Below, one piece after another: positions 1 to 8,834 of a stretch of 64,000 nucleotides of DNA. The DNA lies in NCBI RefSeq assembly GCF_014191505.1, contig NZ_JACHWS010000001.1, positions 62,001-126,000 on the forward strand, read 5' to 3'. The position numbers and the translations under genes were made by a program. The notes beneath the pieces are model-generated. The model saw only the letters and a program-made list of their open reading frames with translations, was not told the origin of the DNA and ran no database searches. Within the stretch, counting starts at the first letter, position 1. Each line of letters begins with the position of its first letter. This DNA comes from Hoyosella altamirensis. GTDB taxonomy: Bacteria; Actinomycetota; Actinomycetes; Mycobacteriales; Mycobacteriaceae.

Positions 1-157
1 CTGGCTTGATGGACTCACCATCGACCTCGAGAGCGGCGAGTGGTTCAACCTCCGCGCCTCGAACACGGAGCCATTGTTGAGGCTCAATGTCGAGGCGCAA
101 AACAGCGAGCGCGTCCGAGAGATCACAAATGAGGTTTTAGCGATCGTACGCCGGTAA
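1..157 (+). CDS. manB: Phosphomannomutase, C-terminal end (partial)
   Basis: The window opens inside a coding region whose frame begins at base 2 and stops with TAA at 155-157. The 51 visible residues contain FNLRASNTEPLLRLNVEA, the phosphate-binding signature at the end of the alpha-D-phosphohexomutase superfamily. Members interconvert mannose-6-phosphate and mannose-1-phosphate in the cytoplasm, feeding GDP-mannose for lipomannan and glycolipid synthesis. The neighbours, a SIS-domain protein and manA, fit the conserved mycobacterial manB locus. The assignment to manB rather than another phosphohexomutase rests on this context, because the catalytic serine loop lies outside the window. Confidence 0.85.
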   Translation, partial: WLDGLTIDLESGEWFNLRASNTEPLLRLNVEAQNSERVREITNEVLAIVRR

Positions 158-257
158 TACACCAAGGGAAGAGACGATAATAAGAAGTGAAGCAGCTCGA
201 GCCCCTAGTTGACGCTTTGTCCAACTAGGCCGAACGCACTGGAGAGGGGTGGCTTCG

Positions 258-1418
258 ATGGACACACTACTGCCAGGCGTTGGGCTAGATGATGCGGACG
301 GGCTGTTGGCAGCTGACCGGGAGGGACTGCTCCGCAGTGCTGCCCTGTCGGGCGCCCAGGTTCGGGCCGCGGCGGTCGCAGCCGAGGAGGGCGCGCTGGC
401 GGCGCTGTCTACCTCCCGGCCCCGGAGTCTCGTCCTCGTAGCAAGGCGCGGATCGGCGCTCAGCGCGGTCGAAACCGTAAGCGCGGCGTTTGCGCGGCAA
501 TTCGCTGTGCCCGTGGTAGCGGCCGATCATGCGCCATCCTGGGTTGGGCCGCTCGACGTAGTCATTCTTGCAGGTGACGACGCCGGGGATCCGGTTCTCG
601 TCGAATCGGTCGACCGGGCCGTACGCCACGGATGCGAGGTTGTGGTGGTGGCACCCGAAGGCGGGCCCCTGCAGGCGGCCGGCTCGGGCAGGGCGATCAC
701 GCTCCCCCCGCGCGTGGTCGTGCCAGATCCGTTTGCGATGGCTGGTTACATCGCAGCTATCGCGACAGTTCTCGCAGCCCTGGAAGGATCCCTGCACGAC
801 GGGGTGCAGATCGACCTGATGGCGTGCGCAGATGCCCTCGACCATGAGGCGCTTCTGAATCATCCTCAGCGTGAGACTTACGAGAACCCAGCGAAGTCTC
901 TAGTCGAGAAGGTAACGAATCACCGTGTCGTGATTGCGGCGGATTCGGCTGCCAGTCGCGCGATCGCCTCCCACGCGTCGCAGATATTCGTGCGGATTGG
1001 GGGTCAGCTCGCACCTGATGCAGATCTCGCGGATGTGCTCAGCGGTCTGCCGGTGTTAGCGTCAGTTAGTGTTCCGCCGGGGTTCGATCCGATCTTTCAC
1101 GATCCGCAGCTCGATGGGCCACCGCCCGTCGCTCCGCTTCGTGTCCTCCTCCTTGCGACTAATCGCGGTCGTGCAGAGGCTGAGCGCCGAAGTGCCCTGC
1201 TTCGCGGTAACGCGGTGCTAGTCGTGCCCGAACATGCAGCGGACGGGAAGCTGCCGGGTGTGGAGCTACAACACGGTCTTCCTCGGGAAGGAAGTCGATC
1301 ATCCGGCGCGGAAGAGCAGTCCGATAGAGGGAAGATGAAGGAACTGTGTGAACTGATGGTTCTTGCGTCGCGGCTCGAAATGGCCGCAGTGTATGTGCAG
1401 ATGGTGGGGTCTCACTAG
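258..1418 (+). CDS. SIS-fold protein of the TobH/Rv3256c family
   Basis: A 386-residue protein between manB and manA. An upstream GTG at 249 is possible, but GGAGAGG at 241-247 sits 10 bases before ATG 258 and only 1 base before the GTG, so ATG 258 is preferred. The protein is Ala/Val/Leu-rich with alternating beta-alpha stretches such as DVVILAGDD and EVVVVAPEGG, as in a sugar isomerase (SIS)-type double Rossmann arrangement. In Mycobacteriales this position holds a protein annotated as TobH or phosphoglucose/phosphomannose isomerase-like. Its stop overlaps the manA start by one base, indicating translational coupling. The enzymatic activity is unproven; a role beside mannose-phosphate interconversion is inferred from position. 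Confidence 0.7.
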   Translation: MDTLLPGVGLDDADGLLAADREGLLRSAALSGAQVRAAAVAAEEGALAALSTSRPRSLVLVARRGSALSAVETVSAAFARQFAVPVVAADHAPSWVGPLDVVILAGDDAGDPVLVESVDRAVRHGCEVVVVAPEGGPLQAAGSGRAITLPPRVVVPDPFAMAGYIAAIATVLAALEGSLHDGVQIDLMACADALDHEALLNHPQRETYENPAKSLVEKVTNHRVVIAADSAASRAIASHASQIFVRIGGQLAPDADLADVLSGLPVLASVSVPPGFDPIFHDPQLDGPPPVAPLRVLLLATNRGRAEAERRSALLRGNAVLVVPEHAADGKLPGVELQHGLPREGSRSSGAEEQSDRGKMKELCELMVLASRLEMAAVYVQMVGSH

Positions 1419-2662
1419 TGCGATTGCTCGAATGCCCTATCCGGAATTACGCATGGGGATCGAGGACATCACTTGCCGAGTTGCGGGGGGTGCCGACGCC
1501 TGCTCCCCACCCTGAGGCGGAACTCTGGATGGGGGCACACCCGGCTGACCCGGCCTGGGTGGTCAGCGACGGCGACCGCGTCAGCCTCATCGAAGCGATC
1601 GGTGCGGATCCCGGGGCCACGCTCGGAAAGCGGGTGGCCTCTGAGCACGGAGAAAAACTTCCCTTCCTCCTGAAAGTCCTTGCGGCGGAAGAGCCGTTGT
1701 CTTTGCAGGCGCATCCGAGCCTCCAGCAGGCGAAGGAGGGCTTCGCCCGCGAGAACCGTGCCGGCATCGCCCTTGGCGCCGCGCATCGCAATTACAAAGA
1801 TGACAATCACAAACCGGAACTGGTCGTTGCCCTGACGCCTTTCAAAGCGCTGGCGGGATTCCGCGATCCCGTGCGAACTGCCAAACTGCTGACCGAGCTG
1901 GCGGGGCCTGCAATGAAGCCGTACTGCGACATGCTCGCTGAACAGCCAGACTCGGCGGGACTGCGGGCGCTCTTCACGACCTGGATCACCCTGCCTCAAC
2001 AGCCCCTGCGAACGTTGCTGGACGACCTGACCGACGGTTGTGTGCGTCACCTCAAGGGGGCGAAGAACGGCCCTTTCAGGCGAGAAGCACAGATGCTACT
2101 TGAGCTGGCAGAACACTACCCGGGCGATGCAGGCGTGCTGACCGCGTCTCTGCTCAACTATGCCGAGTTAGCTCCAGGCGAAGGGCTGTACGTTACAGCT
2201 GGAAGCTTGCACGCCTATCTGCATGGCATGGGTGTGGAAGTGATGGCCACCTCCGACAATGTTCTGCGCGGCGGAATGACACCGAAGCATGTTGATGTAG
2301 CCGAACTTCTCCGCGTGCTCGACTTCTCACCGTCAGATGCGCTTCCTGTGTCAGTGCACAACGCGAGCCCAGGAGGTACCGCTGAGTACATCTATGACAC
2401 ACCGGCGCCTGAATTCCGCCTGTCACGGATTGAACTCGATGCAACTGGACTACATCACAGCGTGTCACTCGGGCTGATAGATCCGGGCCCGCAGATCCTG
2501 GTGTGCACCCGGGGCGGCGTCACAGCCCGCTGTGGATCTGAGGAGATCGATGTGCCGCAGGGGGGCGCGCTCTGGGTTCCAGCGCAAGATCCGGAAGTCA
2601 TTCTGCACGCCCACACGGCCCGAACCCAGGTGTTCAGGGCTCTCGTGCCTGCAGTTGGGTAG
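1418..2662 (+). CDS. manA: Mannose-6-phosphate isomerase, class I
   Basis: A 414-residue type I phosphomannose isomerase, a cytoplasmic zinc enzyme interconverting fructose-6-phosphate and mannose-6-phosphate. It starts with ECPIRNYAWGSRTSLAEL, the family N-terminus. The metal-binding motifs are LQAHPS near residue 96 and the block DNHKPELVVALTPFKALAGF near residue 130. A third block around HAYLHGMGVEVMATSDNVLR supplies the later His and the substrate-binding Arg. The length matches the family. GTG 1418 overlaps the upstream TAG, so the two genes are probably co-translated. With manB it supplies mannose-1-phosphate for mannosylated cell-wall glycans. No truncation or missing motif is seen. 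Confidence 0.93.
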   Translation: MRLLECPIRNYAWGSRTSLAELRGVPTPAPHPEAELWMGAHPADPAWVVSDGDRVSLIEAIGADPGATLGKRVASEHGEKLPFLLKVLAAEEPLSLQAHPSLQQAKEGFARENRAGIALGAAHRNYKDDNHKPELVVALTPFKALAGFRDPVRTAKLLTELAGPAMKPYCDMLAEQPDSAGLRALFTTWITLPQQPLRTLLDDLTDGCVRHLKGAKNGPFRREAQMLLELAEHYPGDAGVLTASLLNYAELAPGEGLYVTAGSLHAYLHGMGVEVMATSDNVLRGGMTPKHVDVAELLRVLDFSPSDALPVSVHNASPGGTAEYIYDTPAPEFRLSRIELDATGLHHSVSLGLIDPGPQILVCTRGGVTARCGSEEIDVPQGGALWVPAQDPEVILHAHTARTQVFRALVPAVG

Positions 2663-2873
2663 CAAGCGCTGCAATGGTCTAGTGCTCGATTTCACTGGGT
2701 TTTGCTGCAGTTTCCCCGCGGAACTGCTAGCTGCAGCTAGCAGCTGTACCGATTCAGTTTAGACAAATAGGCCCTTCGTGTCTAGCTAGCGAACGTTTAT
2801 GCCGCTATAGTCAAGTGAACGAGTTGCTACGACATCGGGGTCTAGCACGTAGACATAGTTAGGCATGATGTAA
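2663..2873 (+). promoter_or_regulatory. alkB upstream region with palindromes
   Basis: This 211-base gap holds a perfect 20-bp palindrome at 2724-2743 (CTGCTAGCTGCAGCTAGCAG). It also holds TAGACA at 2760-2765 facing TGTCTA at 2779-2784, and GTCTA at 2840-2844 facing TAGAC at 2850-2854 with a 5-base spacer. The last pair lies 20 bases before the alkB start and is a plausible operator for the TetR regulator encoded after rubB. TATAGT at 2806-2811 could be a -10 element. The palindromes are seen directly; the regulatory role is inference. Confidence 0.45.
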
Positions 2874-4124
2874 ATGTCTGCACCGACCGAAGGCATTGTT
2901 GCCGAGTCCGGGGAGCGCGATTCTGCTGCGCTCGAGCGCTGGCGAGACCGGAAGCGCTACCTCTGGCTGCTTTCTCTTATCCCCTCAGCCGCTACGTTCA
3001 TCGCGTGGGGACTTGTTTCCGCGACCGGGTGGGGCGGATTCTGGTGGGCCGGAATAGTCATCGTCTTCGTCTTGATCCCGCTGATCGACGTTCTCCTCGG
3101 CGACGACGGACAGAATCCGCCGGATGAGTTCATCGAGGAACTCGAGAACGACAAATTCTACCGGTGGTGCACCTACCTCTATATTCCTCTCCAGTACGCG
3201 GGGCTTCTGGCCGCGGTTTACCTCTGGGCCTCAGGCACGCTGAGCGTCGTTGAAAGCCTGGGTCTAGCGACAACCGTGGGTGTTACGGCTGGTATCGGCA
3301 TCAACACGGCACACGAACTTGGCCACAAGAAGGAAGAGAACGAGCGCTGGCTGTCCAGGATCGTTCTTGCGCAGACCTTCTATGGGCATTTCTTCATCGA
3401 GCACAACCGCGGGCACCACGTCCGAGTTGCAACTCCCGAAGACCCAGCGTCATCGCGCTTTGGTGAGTCCTTCTATCGTTTCTGGCCACGGACGGTCCGG
3501 GGCAGTCTGACGTCAGCATGGGAGATCGAGAAGGCCCGCTTCGGCCGCCTCGGTACCTCACATTGGACGCTCAAGAACGACGTCCTTAACGCCTGGCTGA
3601 TGTCGGTCGCGCTGTTCGGTTCGATTTTGATCGGCCTCCAGGCGCTCAGCTTTGCGGGATTGCTTGACGGCTACAGCATCTGGAACGTGCTCCCTTACCT
3701 GGTTGTCCAGGCCGTCTTCGGTTTCACCTTGCTCGAGGCCGTGAACTATCTTGAGCACTATGGTCTCCGCCGGAAGACGCTGCCAAGCGGCCGGTACGAG
3801 CGCTGCACGCCCGAGCACAGCTGGAACAGTGACCGCATCTGCACAAACGTGCTCCTCTATCACTTGCAGCGGCACAGTGACCACCATGCGAACCCAACGC
3901 GCCGCTACCAGACGCTGCGCAGCATGGAGGGCGCCCCGCAGTTGCCGGCTGGTTACGCCACCATGATCGTCGTCGCGCTGGTTCCCCCGCTGTGGCGCAA
4001 GATTATGGACAAGCGAGTCCTTGCCCACTACAACGGGGATATTACGCAAGCTAACATCGACCCGAGCAAGCGAGAAAAGGTTCTCGCGAAGTTTGCGGAA
4101 TCAGCGCCAGCTACAAAGGTGTAG
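2874..4124 (+). CDS. alkB: Alkane 1-monooxygenase (membrane non-heme di-iron hydroxylase)
   Basis: A 416-residue integral membrane alkane hydroxylase that converts medium- to long-chain n-alkanes to 1-alkanols using electrons from rubredoxin. All His boxes of the AlkB family are present: HELGHKK from residue 147, EHNRGHH from residue 176 continuing into VATPEDPASSR, NYLEHYGLRR, and LQRHSDHHANP around residues 331-341. Hydrophobic helices occupy about residues 30-75 and 95-150, with further helices after residue 235. Two rubredoxins and a rubredoxin reductase follow directly, forming the complete electron chain. ATG 2874 is chosen because the N-terminus then has the usual short acidic lead before the first helix. 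Confidence 0.96.
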   Translation: MSAPTEGIVAESGERDSAALERWRDRKRYLWLLSLIPSAATFIAWGLVSATGWGGFWWAGIVIVFVLIPLIDVLLGDDGQNPPDEFIEELENDKFYRWCTYLYIPLQYAGLLAAVYLWASGTLSVVESLGLATTVGVTAGIGINTAHELGHKKEENERWLSRIVLAQTFYGHFFIEHNRGHHVRVATPEDPASSRFGESFYRFWPRTVRGSLTSAWEIEKARFGRLGTSHWTLKNDVLNAWLMSVALFGSILIGLQALSFAGLLDGYSIWNVLPYLVVQAVFGFTLLEAVNYLEHYGLRRKTLPSGRYERCTPEHSWNSDRICTNVLLYHLQRHSDHHANPTRRYQTLRSMEGAPQLPAGYATMIVVALVPPLWRKIMDKRVLAHYNGDITQANIDPSKREKVLAKFAESAPATKV

Positions 4125-4130
4125 GAGGTT

Positions 4131-4307
4131 ATGGCGATGAGCACGTATAAGTGCGAGGTATGTGACTACGAGTACGACGAGGCCAAGGGTGATTCGCGTG
4201 AGGGTTTCCCGCCAGGCACCCCCTGGGGTGACGTGCCTGACGACTGGCCTTGCCCCGACTGCGGCGTCCGGGAGAAGGTTGACTTCATTCCCCTCAACAA
4301 CGCCTGA
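4131..4307 (+). CDS. rubA1: Rubredoxin 1 (AlkG1-like)
   Basis: A 58-residue gene starting 6 bases after the alkB stop, with AGGAGG at 4123-4128 three bases before ATG 4131 (a second ATG lies two codons later). The protein has the two iron-binding knuckles CEVC and CPDCG and the core [15 protein letters not shown]. After the second knuckle it reads GVREKVDF, one residue longer than the next rubredoxin (GAAKADF). That insertion marks AlkG1-type rubredoxins, which were reported unable to replace the electron donor AlkG2. It is small enough to be missed by a 60-residue ORF cutoff. It is a cytoplasmic electron carrier, probably co-transcribed with alkB. Confidence 0.93.
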   Translation: MAMSTYKCEVCDYEYDEAKGDSREGFPPGTPWGDVPDDWPCPDCGVREKVDFIPLNNA

Positions 4308-4345
4308 TTGACACAGACAATGTCGTCGAAGATTGCGAGAAAATC

Positions 4346-4531
4346 ATGAGCGTCGAATACAAAGTCTATCGCTGTCTGCAGTGCGGCTTCGAATATGACG
4401 AAGCTGAAGGCTGGCCAGATGAAGGCATCGCCCCGGGGACTCTCTGGGACGATATTCCCGACGACTGGAGCTGCCCCGACTGCGGAGCGGCAAAGGCTGA
4501 TTTCGAGATGGTCGAGGTTTCGCGCTCGTGA
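4346..4531 (+). CDS. rubA2: Rubredoxin 2 (AlkG2-like)
   Basis: A 61-residue rubredoxin with iron ligands in CLQCGF and CPDCGA and the conserved aromatic core around [13 protein letters not shown]. It lacks the extra residue after the second knuckle that RubA1 has, placing it with the AlkG2 type, the form known to pass electrons from rubredoxin reductase to AlkB. The stop codon overlaps the rubB start (GTGA at 4528-4531), so translation is likely coupled. The 38-base gap from rubA1 suggests one transcript from alkB through rubB. The AlkG1/AlkG2 split is family knowledge; which rubredoxin serves AlkB here is inferred. Confidence 0.95.
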   Translation: MSVEYKVYRCLQCGFEYDEAEGWPDEGIAPGTLWDDIPDDWSCPDCGAAKADFEMVEVSRS

Positions 4532-5808
4532 CTGATCAGATCGCCCCAGACGGCACCGTCGTCATTATCGGCAGTGGCGTCGCGGCGGCCACAGCTGCCG
4601 AGTCTCTCCGGAAGGAGGGCTTCGGCGGCCGGGTAATGATGATCAGCAACGACGCTGAGTACCCCTACCGCCGTCCACAGCTGTCGAAAGAGCTCCTGCA
4701 AGGGACGATCGCCTTCGAGCGGTCGCGTCTTCGCCCCCCGGATTTCTGGGAAGAGCAGAACGTGGAGATCGTTCGAGGCGCCACGGTCACCGATATCGAC
4801 ACCGCTGAGCGTGTGGTCCTCCTCGAAAATGGTGAACAGCAGCGGTACGACGCGCTATTGATCGCGACGGGAGGCCGACCGCGCGCTGTGCCAGGCTTCG
4901 CGCCCGAGGAGCAGTCGAACGTTCACTATCTTCGCAGCGTCGCTGATGTCGAACCGCTGCGTAAGGCGATCGAGGAGCCTGGCGCACTGCTCATCATCGG
5001 CGCCGGTCTTATCGGTTGTGAGGTCGCCGCAACTGCGCGCGGCCTCGGCAGCGAGGTAATCCTGCTCGAAGCCGGCGATCGCCCACTGGGCCGCGTCCTT
5101 CCGGAACCGGTCGCTGAAATCTATTCGAAGATGCACCGGGACAACGGTGTTGATCTGTGGACCAACGTTGAACTCGACCAGCTAGATGTCAGGCCTGACG
5201 GCGTGACAGCGATCTCCCCTCGGGGCCAGGTCTGGTCTGGTTCATCCGCGCTGATTTCAGTGGGCATGGCACCGAACACGGATCTTGCCGATCGTGCGGG
5301 TATCTCGATCGACACGTCTGGGCGCGGCGGGATAATCGTTGACAAGTACTGCCGGACTTCAGATCCCCACGTCTACGCTGCCGGTGACGTAGCAATCTTC
5401 CCGAACCTGCTGCTTGGCGGTGTTCAGCGTGTCGAGCACTGGAACAATGCCCAGGAACAGGGGGCCCATGCGGCCCGCGCGATCCTCGGCATGCCAACGC
5501 CGTTCGCTGATGTGCCGTGGTGCTGGACTAAGCAATACGGCAAGAACCTGCAGATCGCTGGCTGGCCATCACCTGACGACGAACTCATTGTTCACGGTTC
5601 GCTTGAGGACCTGGACTTCACAGTGTTGTGCCTTCGGAATGAGCGCCTCATTGGTGTCATCTCCATGGGACGCCCGAAGGAGTTCCGCAGTGCCCGCGCG
5701 CTGATTAACGATGCGCCGTATATCCGTCGCAAGGTCCTGGAGGAAGGGATTCCCACGACCGCGCCGCTTGCGATCCCGGACCTCTCCTCAGCCTCCGCTC
5801 GCACGTAG
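4528..5808 (+). CDS. rubB: Rubredoxin-NAD(+) reductase
   Basis: A 426-residue FAD-dependent pyridine nucleotide reductase that takes electrons from NAD(P)H to rubredoxin. It has an N-terminal FAD Rossmann motif ([18 protein letters not shown]), a central NAD-binding motif ([21 protein letters not shown]) and a second FAD motif ([13 protein letters not shown]). The C-terminal domain carries the [17 protein letters not shown] block typical of the rubredoxin/ferredoxin reductases of Rhodococcus-like alk clusters. GTG 4528 overlaps the rubA2 stop by four bases. No disulfide redox CxxC is present, as expected for this subfamily. It completes the AlkB electron chain. Confidence 0.93.
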   Translation: MTDQIAPDGTVVIIGSGVAAATAAESLRKEGFGGRVMMISNDAEYPYRRPQLSKELLQGTIAFERSRLRPPDFWEEQNVEIVRGATVTDIDTAERVVLLENGEQQRYDALLIATGGRPRAVPGFAPEEQSNVHYLRSVADVEPLRKAIEEPGALLIIGAGLIGCEVAATARGLGSEVILLEAGDRPLGRVLPEPVAEIYSKMHRDNGVDLWTNVELDQLDVRPDGVTAISPRGQVWSGSSALISVGMAPNTDLADRAGISIDTSGRGGIIVDKYCRTSDPHVYAAGDVAIFPNLLLGGVQRVEHWNNAQEQGAHAARAILGMPTPFADVPWCWTKQYGKNLQIAGWPSPDDELIVHGSLEDLDFTVLCLRNERLIGVISMGRPKEFRSARALINDAPYIRRKVLEEGIPTTAPLAIPDLSSASART

Positions 5809-5812
5809 CAAA

Positions 5813-5847
5813 CGACCCCCGTGTCAAGTTCGTTGACACGGGGGTCG
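5813..5847 (+). terminator. Perfect 15-bp inverted repeat between rubB and tetR
   Basis: CGACCCCCGTGTCAA at 5813-5827 is repeated in reverse complement at 5833-5847, with a 5-base loop GTTCG. It starts 5 bases after the rubB stop and ends 21 bases before the preferred TetR ATG at 5869. The stem could end the alk operon transcript, although no T-tract follows. It could also be a TetR operator, since TGTCAA/TTGACA half-sites face each other. An upstream GTG at 5821 lies inside the stem, which argues against using it as the TetR start. Confidence 0.6.
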
Positions 5848-5868
5848 CGTTTCCATACTGTCGACGTC

Positions 5869-6501
5869 ATGCCCGGTGTACGAACTCGTGGGTCCTATCA
5901 AGAAGCTGCGCGGCAACTGCTCCGCACGTCTGTCCTCGACGCTGTCCGTTCCCTCCTTGATGAGAAGGAGTGGTCCGACATCACGATGGCGGAAGTCGCG
6001 CGCGCTGCGGGTGTCAGTCGTCAGACTCTGTACAACGAATTCGACTCGCGGCAGGGCGTTGCGCAGCAGTACATCCTGCGCCTTGTCGATCAATTCCTCG
6101 ACGAGGTAAAGGACGCAGTCGCGGCGCATCCGGACGACGCGCGCGGGACAATAACGAGCGCGTTCGAGCGTTTCATCAGCATCGCCACGAGTGATCCAGC
6201 CGTTCGGTGGGCGCTGCTCGGCCGTGCGAAATCCGAACTGCTCAGCCTGATCACCACTGACGGGTGGCCGGTCCTGGAAAAAGCTGTGAACTCCCTGGCC
6301 GAGGTGTTCGAGGGAAGCTGGGTCCAACTCTCGCCGCGCGACGCCCGGATAGCGGCAAATCATGTCGGCCGGATCGCATTGAGTTTCATCGCCATCCCGG
6401 CGCGCTCTCCGGACACGATAATCGACGACTTCACGGACTTTGTCGTGCCATTCTTCGAGCGCGCGTACGAGGATTCACTCGCGCGCCGGCAAGTGTCCTA
6501 G
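5869..6501 (+). CDS. TetR-family regulator of the alkane cluster (AlkX-like)
   Basis: A 210-residue TetR-family DNA-binding protein. The N-terminal helix-turn-helix spans about residues 10-60: [20 protein letters not shown], then [17 protein letters not shown]. The rest is a helical ligand-binding domain without recognisable motifs. It follows rubB as in the alkB-rubA-rubB-alkU/alkX clusters of Rhodococcus and Dietzia, where the TetR protein represses alkB and responds to alkane products such as fatty acids. ATG 5869 is preferred over GTG 5821, which lies within the hairpin. Autoregulation and control of alkB through the palindromes at 2840-2854 or 5813-5847 are inferred only. Confidence 0.85.
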   Translation: MPGVRTRGSYQEAARQLLRTSVLDAVRSLLDEKEWSDITMAEVARAAGVSRQTLYNEFDSRQGVAQQYILRLVDQFLDEVKDAVAAHPDDARGTITSAFERFISIATSDPAVRWALLGRAKSELLSLITTDGWPVLEKAVNSLAEVFEGSWVQLSPRDARIAANHVGRIALSFIAIPARSPDTIIDDFTDFVVPFFERAYEDSLARRQVS

Positions 6502-6602
6502 TTGTCGGCAGCGGGACCTCCCCGTTCCTGCCACAAATCTGCGAAGCGTATAGCCTGACGTATCGGGGCGGGAACTTACCCGTGTCCCGCGAAAAGGAGT
6601 TG

Positions 6603-8084
6603 ATGAGGAGCATGGCGGCACAGCCATCTGTGGAACGGCGGAACGGTCTCGACTACAAGGTCGCGGATCTCTCCCTCGCTGAGTTCGGACGAAAAGAAAT
6701 TCGCCTGGCCGAGCATGAGATGCCCGGATTGATGACCCTGCGTCGCGAATACGCTGAAGTGCAGCCCCTCAAAGGGGCAAGGATCACGGGCTCGCTGCAT
6801 ATGACTGTCCAGACCGCGGTCCTGATTGAAACACTGACAGCGCTTGGCGCGTCCGTCCGGTGGGCGTCTTGCAACATCTTCTCGACCCAGGATCACGCGG
6901 CCGCCGCCATTGTCGTCGGCCGATACGGTACTCCTGAGGATCCCCAGGGGGTCCCCGTCTACGCCTGGAAAGGCGAAACGCTCGAGGAGTACTGGTGGTG
7001 CACTGAGAAGGCACTGACCTGGCCGGAAGAGGCTGGGCCCGCCAACATGATTCTCGACGATGGCGGCGATGCGACGATGCTGGTTCTTCGCGGCGCTCAG
7101 TTCGAGGCCGCAGGGACCGTTCCCCCCATCGATCCGGACCAGCATTCGGCTGAATACCAGGTATTTCTTGGCCTGCTCAAGCGTTCACTGGAGGCAGACG
7201 GAAAGAAATGGACCCGGATCGCCGATTCGGTGCAGGGCGTCACCGAAGAGACAACGACCGGCGTGCATCGCTTGTACCAGTTCGCGGCGGCCGGTGAACT
7301 CGTCTTTCCCGCGATCAATGTCAACGATTCCGTCACCAAGAGCAAGTTCGACAACAAGTACGGCACCCGGCACTCGCTGCTAGACGGGATCAACCGTGGC
7401 ACCGATGTCCTGATCGGCGGCAAGCACGCTGTCGTGTGTGGTTACGGCGACGTCGGTAAGGGATGTGCGGAAGCTCTGCGCGGCCAGGGTGCACGTGTGA
7501 CGGTGACCGAGGTTGACCCGATCAACGCACTCCAGGCGATGATGGACGGATTCCATGTTTCGACTGTGGATCAGGTGATTTCGGCGGCGGACATCGTGAT
7601 CACATCAACCGGCAATATGAACGTGATCACTTTTGAGCACATGGAGCGTATGAAGCACCAGGCCATTCTGGGCAACATCGGACACTTCGACAACGAGATC
7701 GATATGGCTGGGCTCGAGAAGGCGCCGAATGTTCGGCGGGACACGATCAAGCCGCAGGTGGATGAATGGATGTTCGATGACGGGCACTCGATCATCGTCC
7801 TGTCAGAAGGGCGCCTGCTGAACCTGGGTAATGCGACCGGTCATCCTTCTTTCGTCATGAGCAACAGCTTCTCGAACCAGGTCATCGCGCAACTGGAACT
7901 CTGGACGAAGAACGATGAGTACGACAACGAGGTTTATCGACTGCCCAAGCACCTTGATGAGAAGGTCGCGCGCATCCATGTCGAAGCTCTTGGGGGAACA
8001 CTCACAAAGCTGACAAAGGAGCAGGCTGAATACATCGGGGTCGATGTGGAAGGGCCATATAAGCCGGATCACTACCGCTACTAA
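6603..8084 (+). CDS. ahcY: Adenosylhomocysteinase
   Basis: Cytoplasmic NAD-dependent hydrolase that splits S-adenosylhomocysteine into adenosine and homocysteine, keeping methylation reactions running. It carries the family block [20 protein letters not shown], the NAD-binding loop [20 protein letters not shown], and the N-terminal motif [17 protein letters not shown] 6603 follows AGGAG (6595-6599) by 3 bases; a second ATG at 6612 is equally in frame and would give 490 instead of 493 residues. Either length matches actinobacterial enzymes of about 490-495 residues, which include an insertion absent from the shorter animal form. The gene heads the ahcY-tmk-mtrA-mtrB-lpqB run. Confidence 0.96.
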   Translation: MRSMAAQPSVERRNGLDYKVADLSLAEFGRKEIRLAEHEMPGLMTLRREYAEVQPLKGARITGSLHMTVQTAVLIETLTALGASVRWASCNIFSTQDHAAAAIVVGRYGTPEDPQGVPVYAWKGETLEEYWWCTEKALTWPEEAGPANMILDDGGDATMLVLRGAQFEAAGTVPPIDPDQHSAEYQVFLGLLKRSLEADGKKWTRIADSVQGVTEETTTGVHRLYQFAAAGELVFPAINVNDSVTKSKFDNKYGTRHSLLDGINRGTDVLIGGKHAVVCGYGDVGKGCAEALRGQGARVTVTEVDPINALQAMMDGFHVSTVDQVISAADIVITSTGNMNVITFEHMERMKHQAILGNIGHFDNEIDMAGLEKAPNVRRDTIKPQVDEWMFDDGHSIIVLSEGRLLNLGNATGHPSFVMSNSFSNQVIAQLELWTKNDEYDNEVYRLPKHLDEKVARIHVEALGGTLTKLTKEQAEYIGVDVEGPYKPDHYRY

Positions 8085-8719
8085 TGGGAGAGCTCATCGC
8101 GCTGGAGGGTCTCGACGGAGCGGGAAAGAGAACTCTGACAGCGAAGCTTGTCGTTGAACTCGAGGCGGCAGGTGCGAGGGTCGCGACGTTGGCGTTCCCT
8201 CGATACGGCGAGTCGATTCACGCCGACATAGCGGCTGAGGCGCTGCGCGGCCAGCACGGCGACCTCGCCGCTTCGGTGCATGGAATGGCGATGCTCTTCG
8301 CCCTCGACAGGGAGGAGGCGAAGTCGCATCTGTGCAGGCTGTGCAGTGACAACGACGTCGTCATACTCGACCGGTATGTCGCATCGAATGCGGCGTACGG
8401 AGCGGCACGCTTGCGTGAGAATTCCGATGGTCCATTTGTGCAGTGGATCGAGAACCTCGAATTCGGAAGGTTCCGGCTTCCGCTTCCTGCCAGACAAATG
8501 TTTCTCGGCGTGCCGGTTGAGCTTGCCCAGCGGAGAGCGGCAGGGCGCGAAGGGAGTGAGCCGGGGCGCGAGCGCGACATCTTTGAGCGCGATGGCGGGC
8601 TTCAGCAGCGCACCGCAGACGTGTACTCGGCGCTCGCGGCCGCGGCCTGGGTGTCGCCCTGGCGTGTACTCTCTGCGACTGACCCTGGGGCGGAGCTAGC
8701 ACAGTGGATTCTCGGCTAG
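8084..8719 (+). CDS. tmk: Thymidylate kinase (dTMP kinase)
   Basis: A 211-residue cytoplasmic kinase phosphorylating dTMP to dTDP for DNA synthesis. The P-loop is EGLDGAGKRTLTAKL near residue 6, with FPRYGESIHADIAAEAL, the dTMP-contacting DRYVASNAAYGAARL and a LID-like Arg-rich segment around ERDIFERDGGLQQRTADVY. The sequence follows the mycobacterial type closely. ATG 8084 overlaps the ahcY stop by one base, so translation is coupled. The same ahcY-tmk-mtrA order occurs in Mycobacterium. Nothing essential appears to be missing. Confidence 0.95.
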   Translation: MGELIALEGLDGAGKRTLTAKLVVELEAAGARVATLAFPRYGESIHADIAAEALRGQHGDLAASVHGMAMLFALDREEAKSHLCRLCSDNDVVILDRYVASNAAYGAARLRENSDGPFVQWIENLEFGRFRLPLPARQMFLGVPVELAQRRAAGREGSEPGRERDIFERDGGLQQRTADVYSALAAAAWVSPWRVLSATDPGAELAQWILG

Positions 8720-8834
8720 CACCCATTGGCGGTCGTTTCGGTACTCTCGACAGTGAGGGCATCGGCAATGCTGGACAACGTGCGGCGCGCCGGCCAGGTC
8801 AAAGCGCCTCTTCACACTATTGGAATGTCACGAT

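Noticed and set aside
6502-6602. A SAM or SAH riboswitch before ahcY
   Set aside because: The 100-base leader shows no recognisable conserved core or suitable stems.
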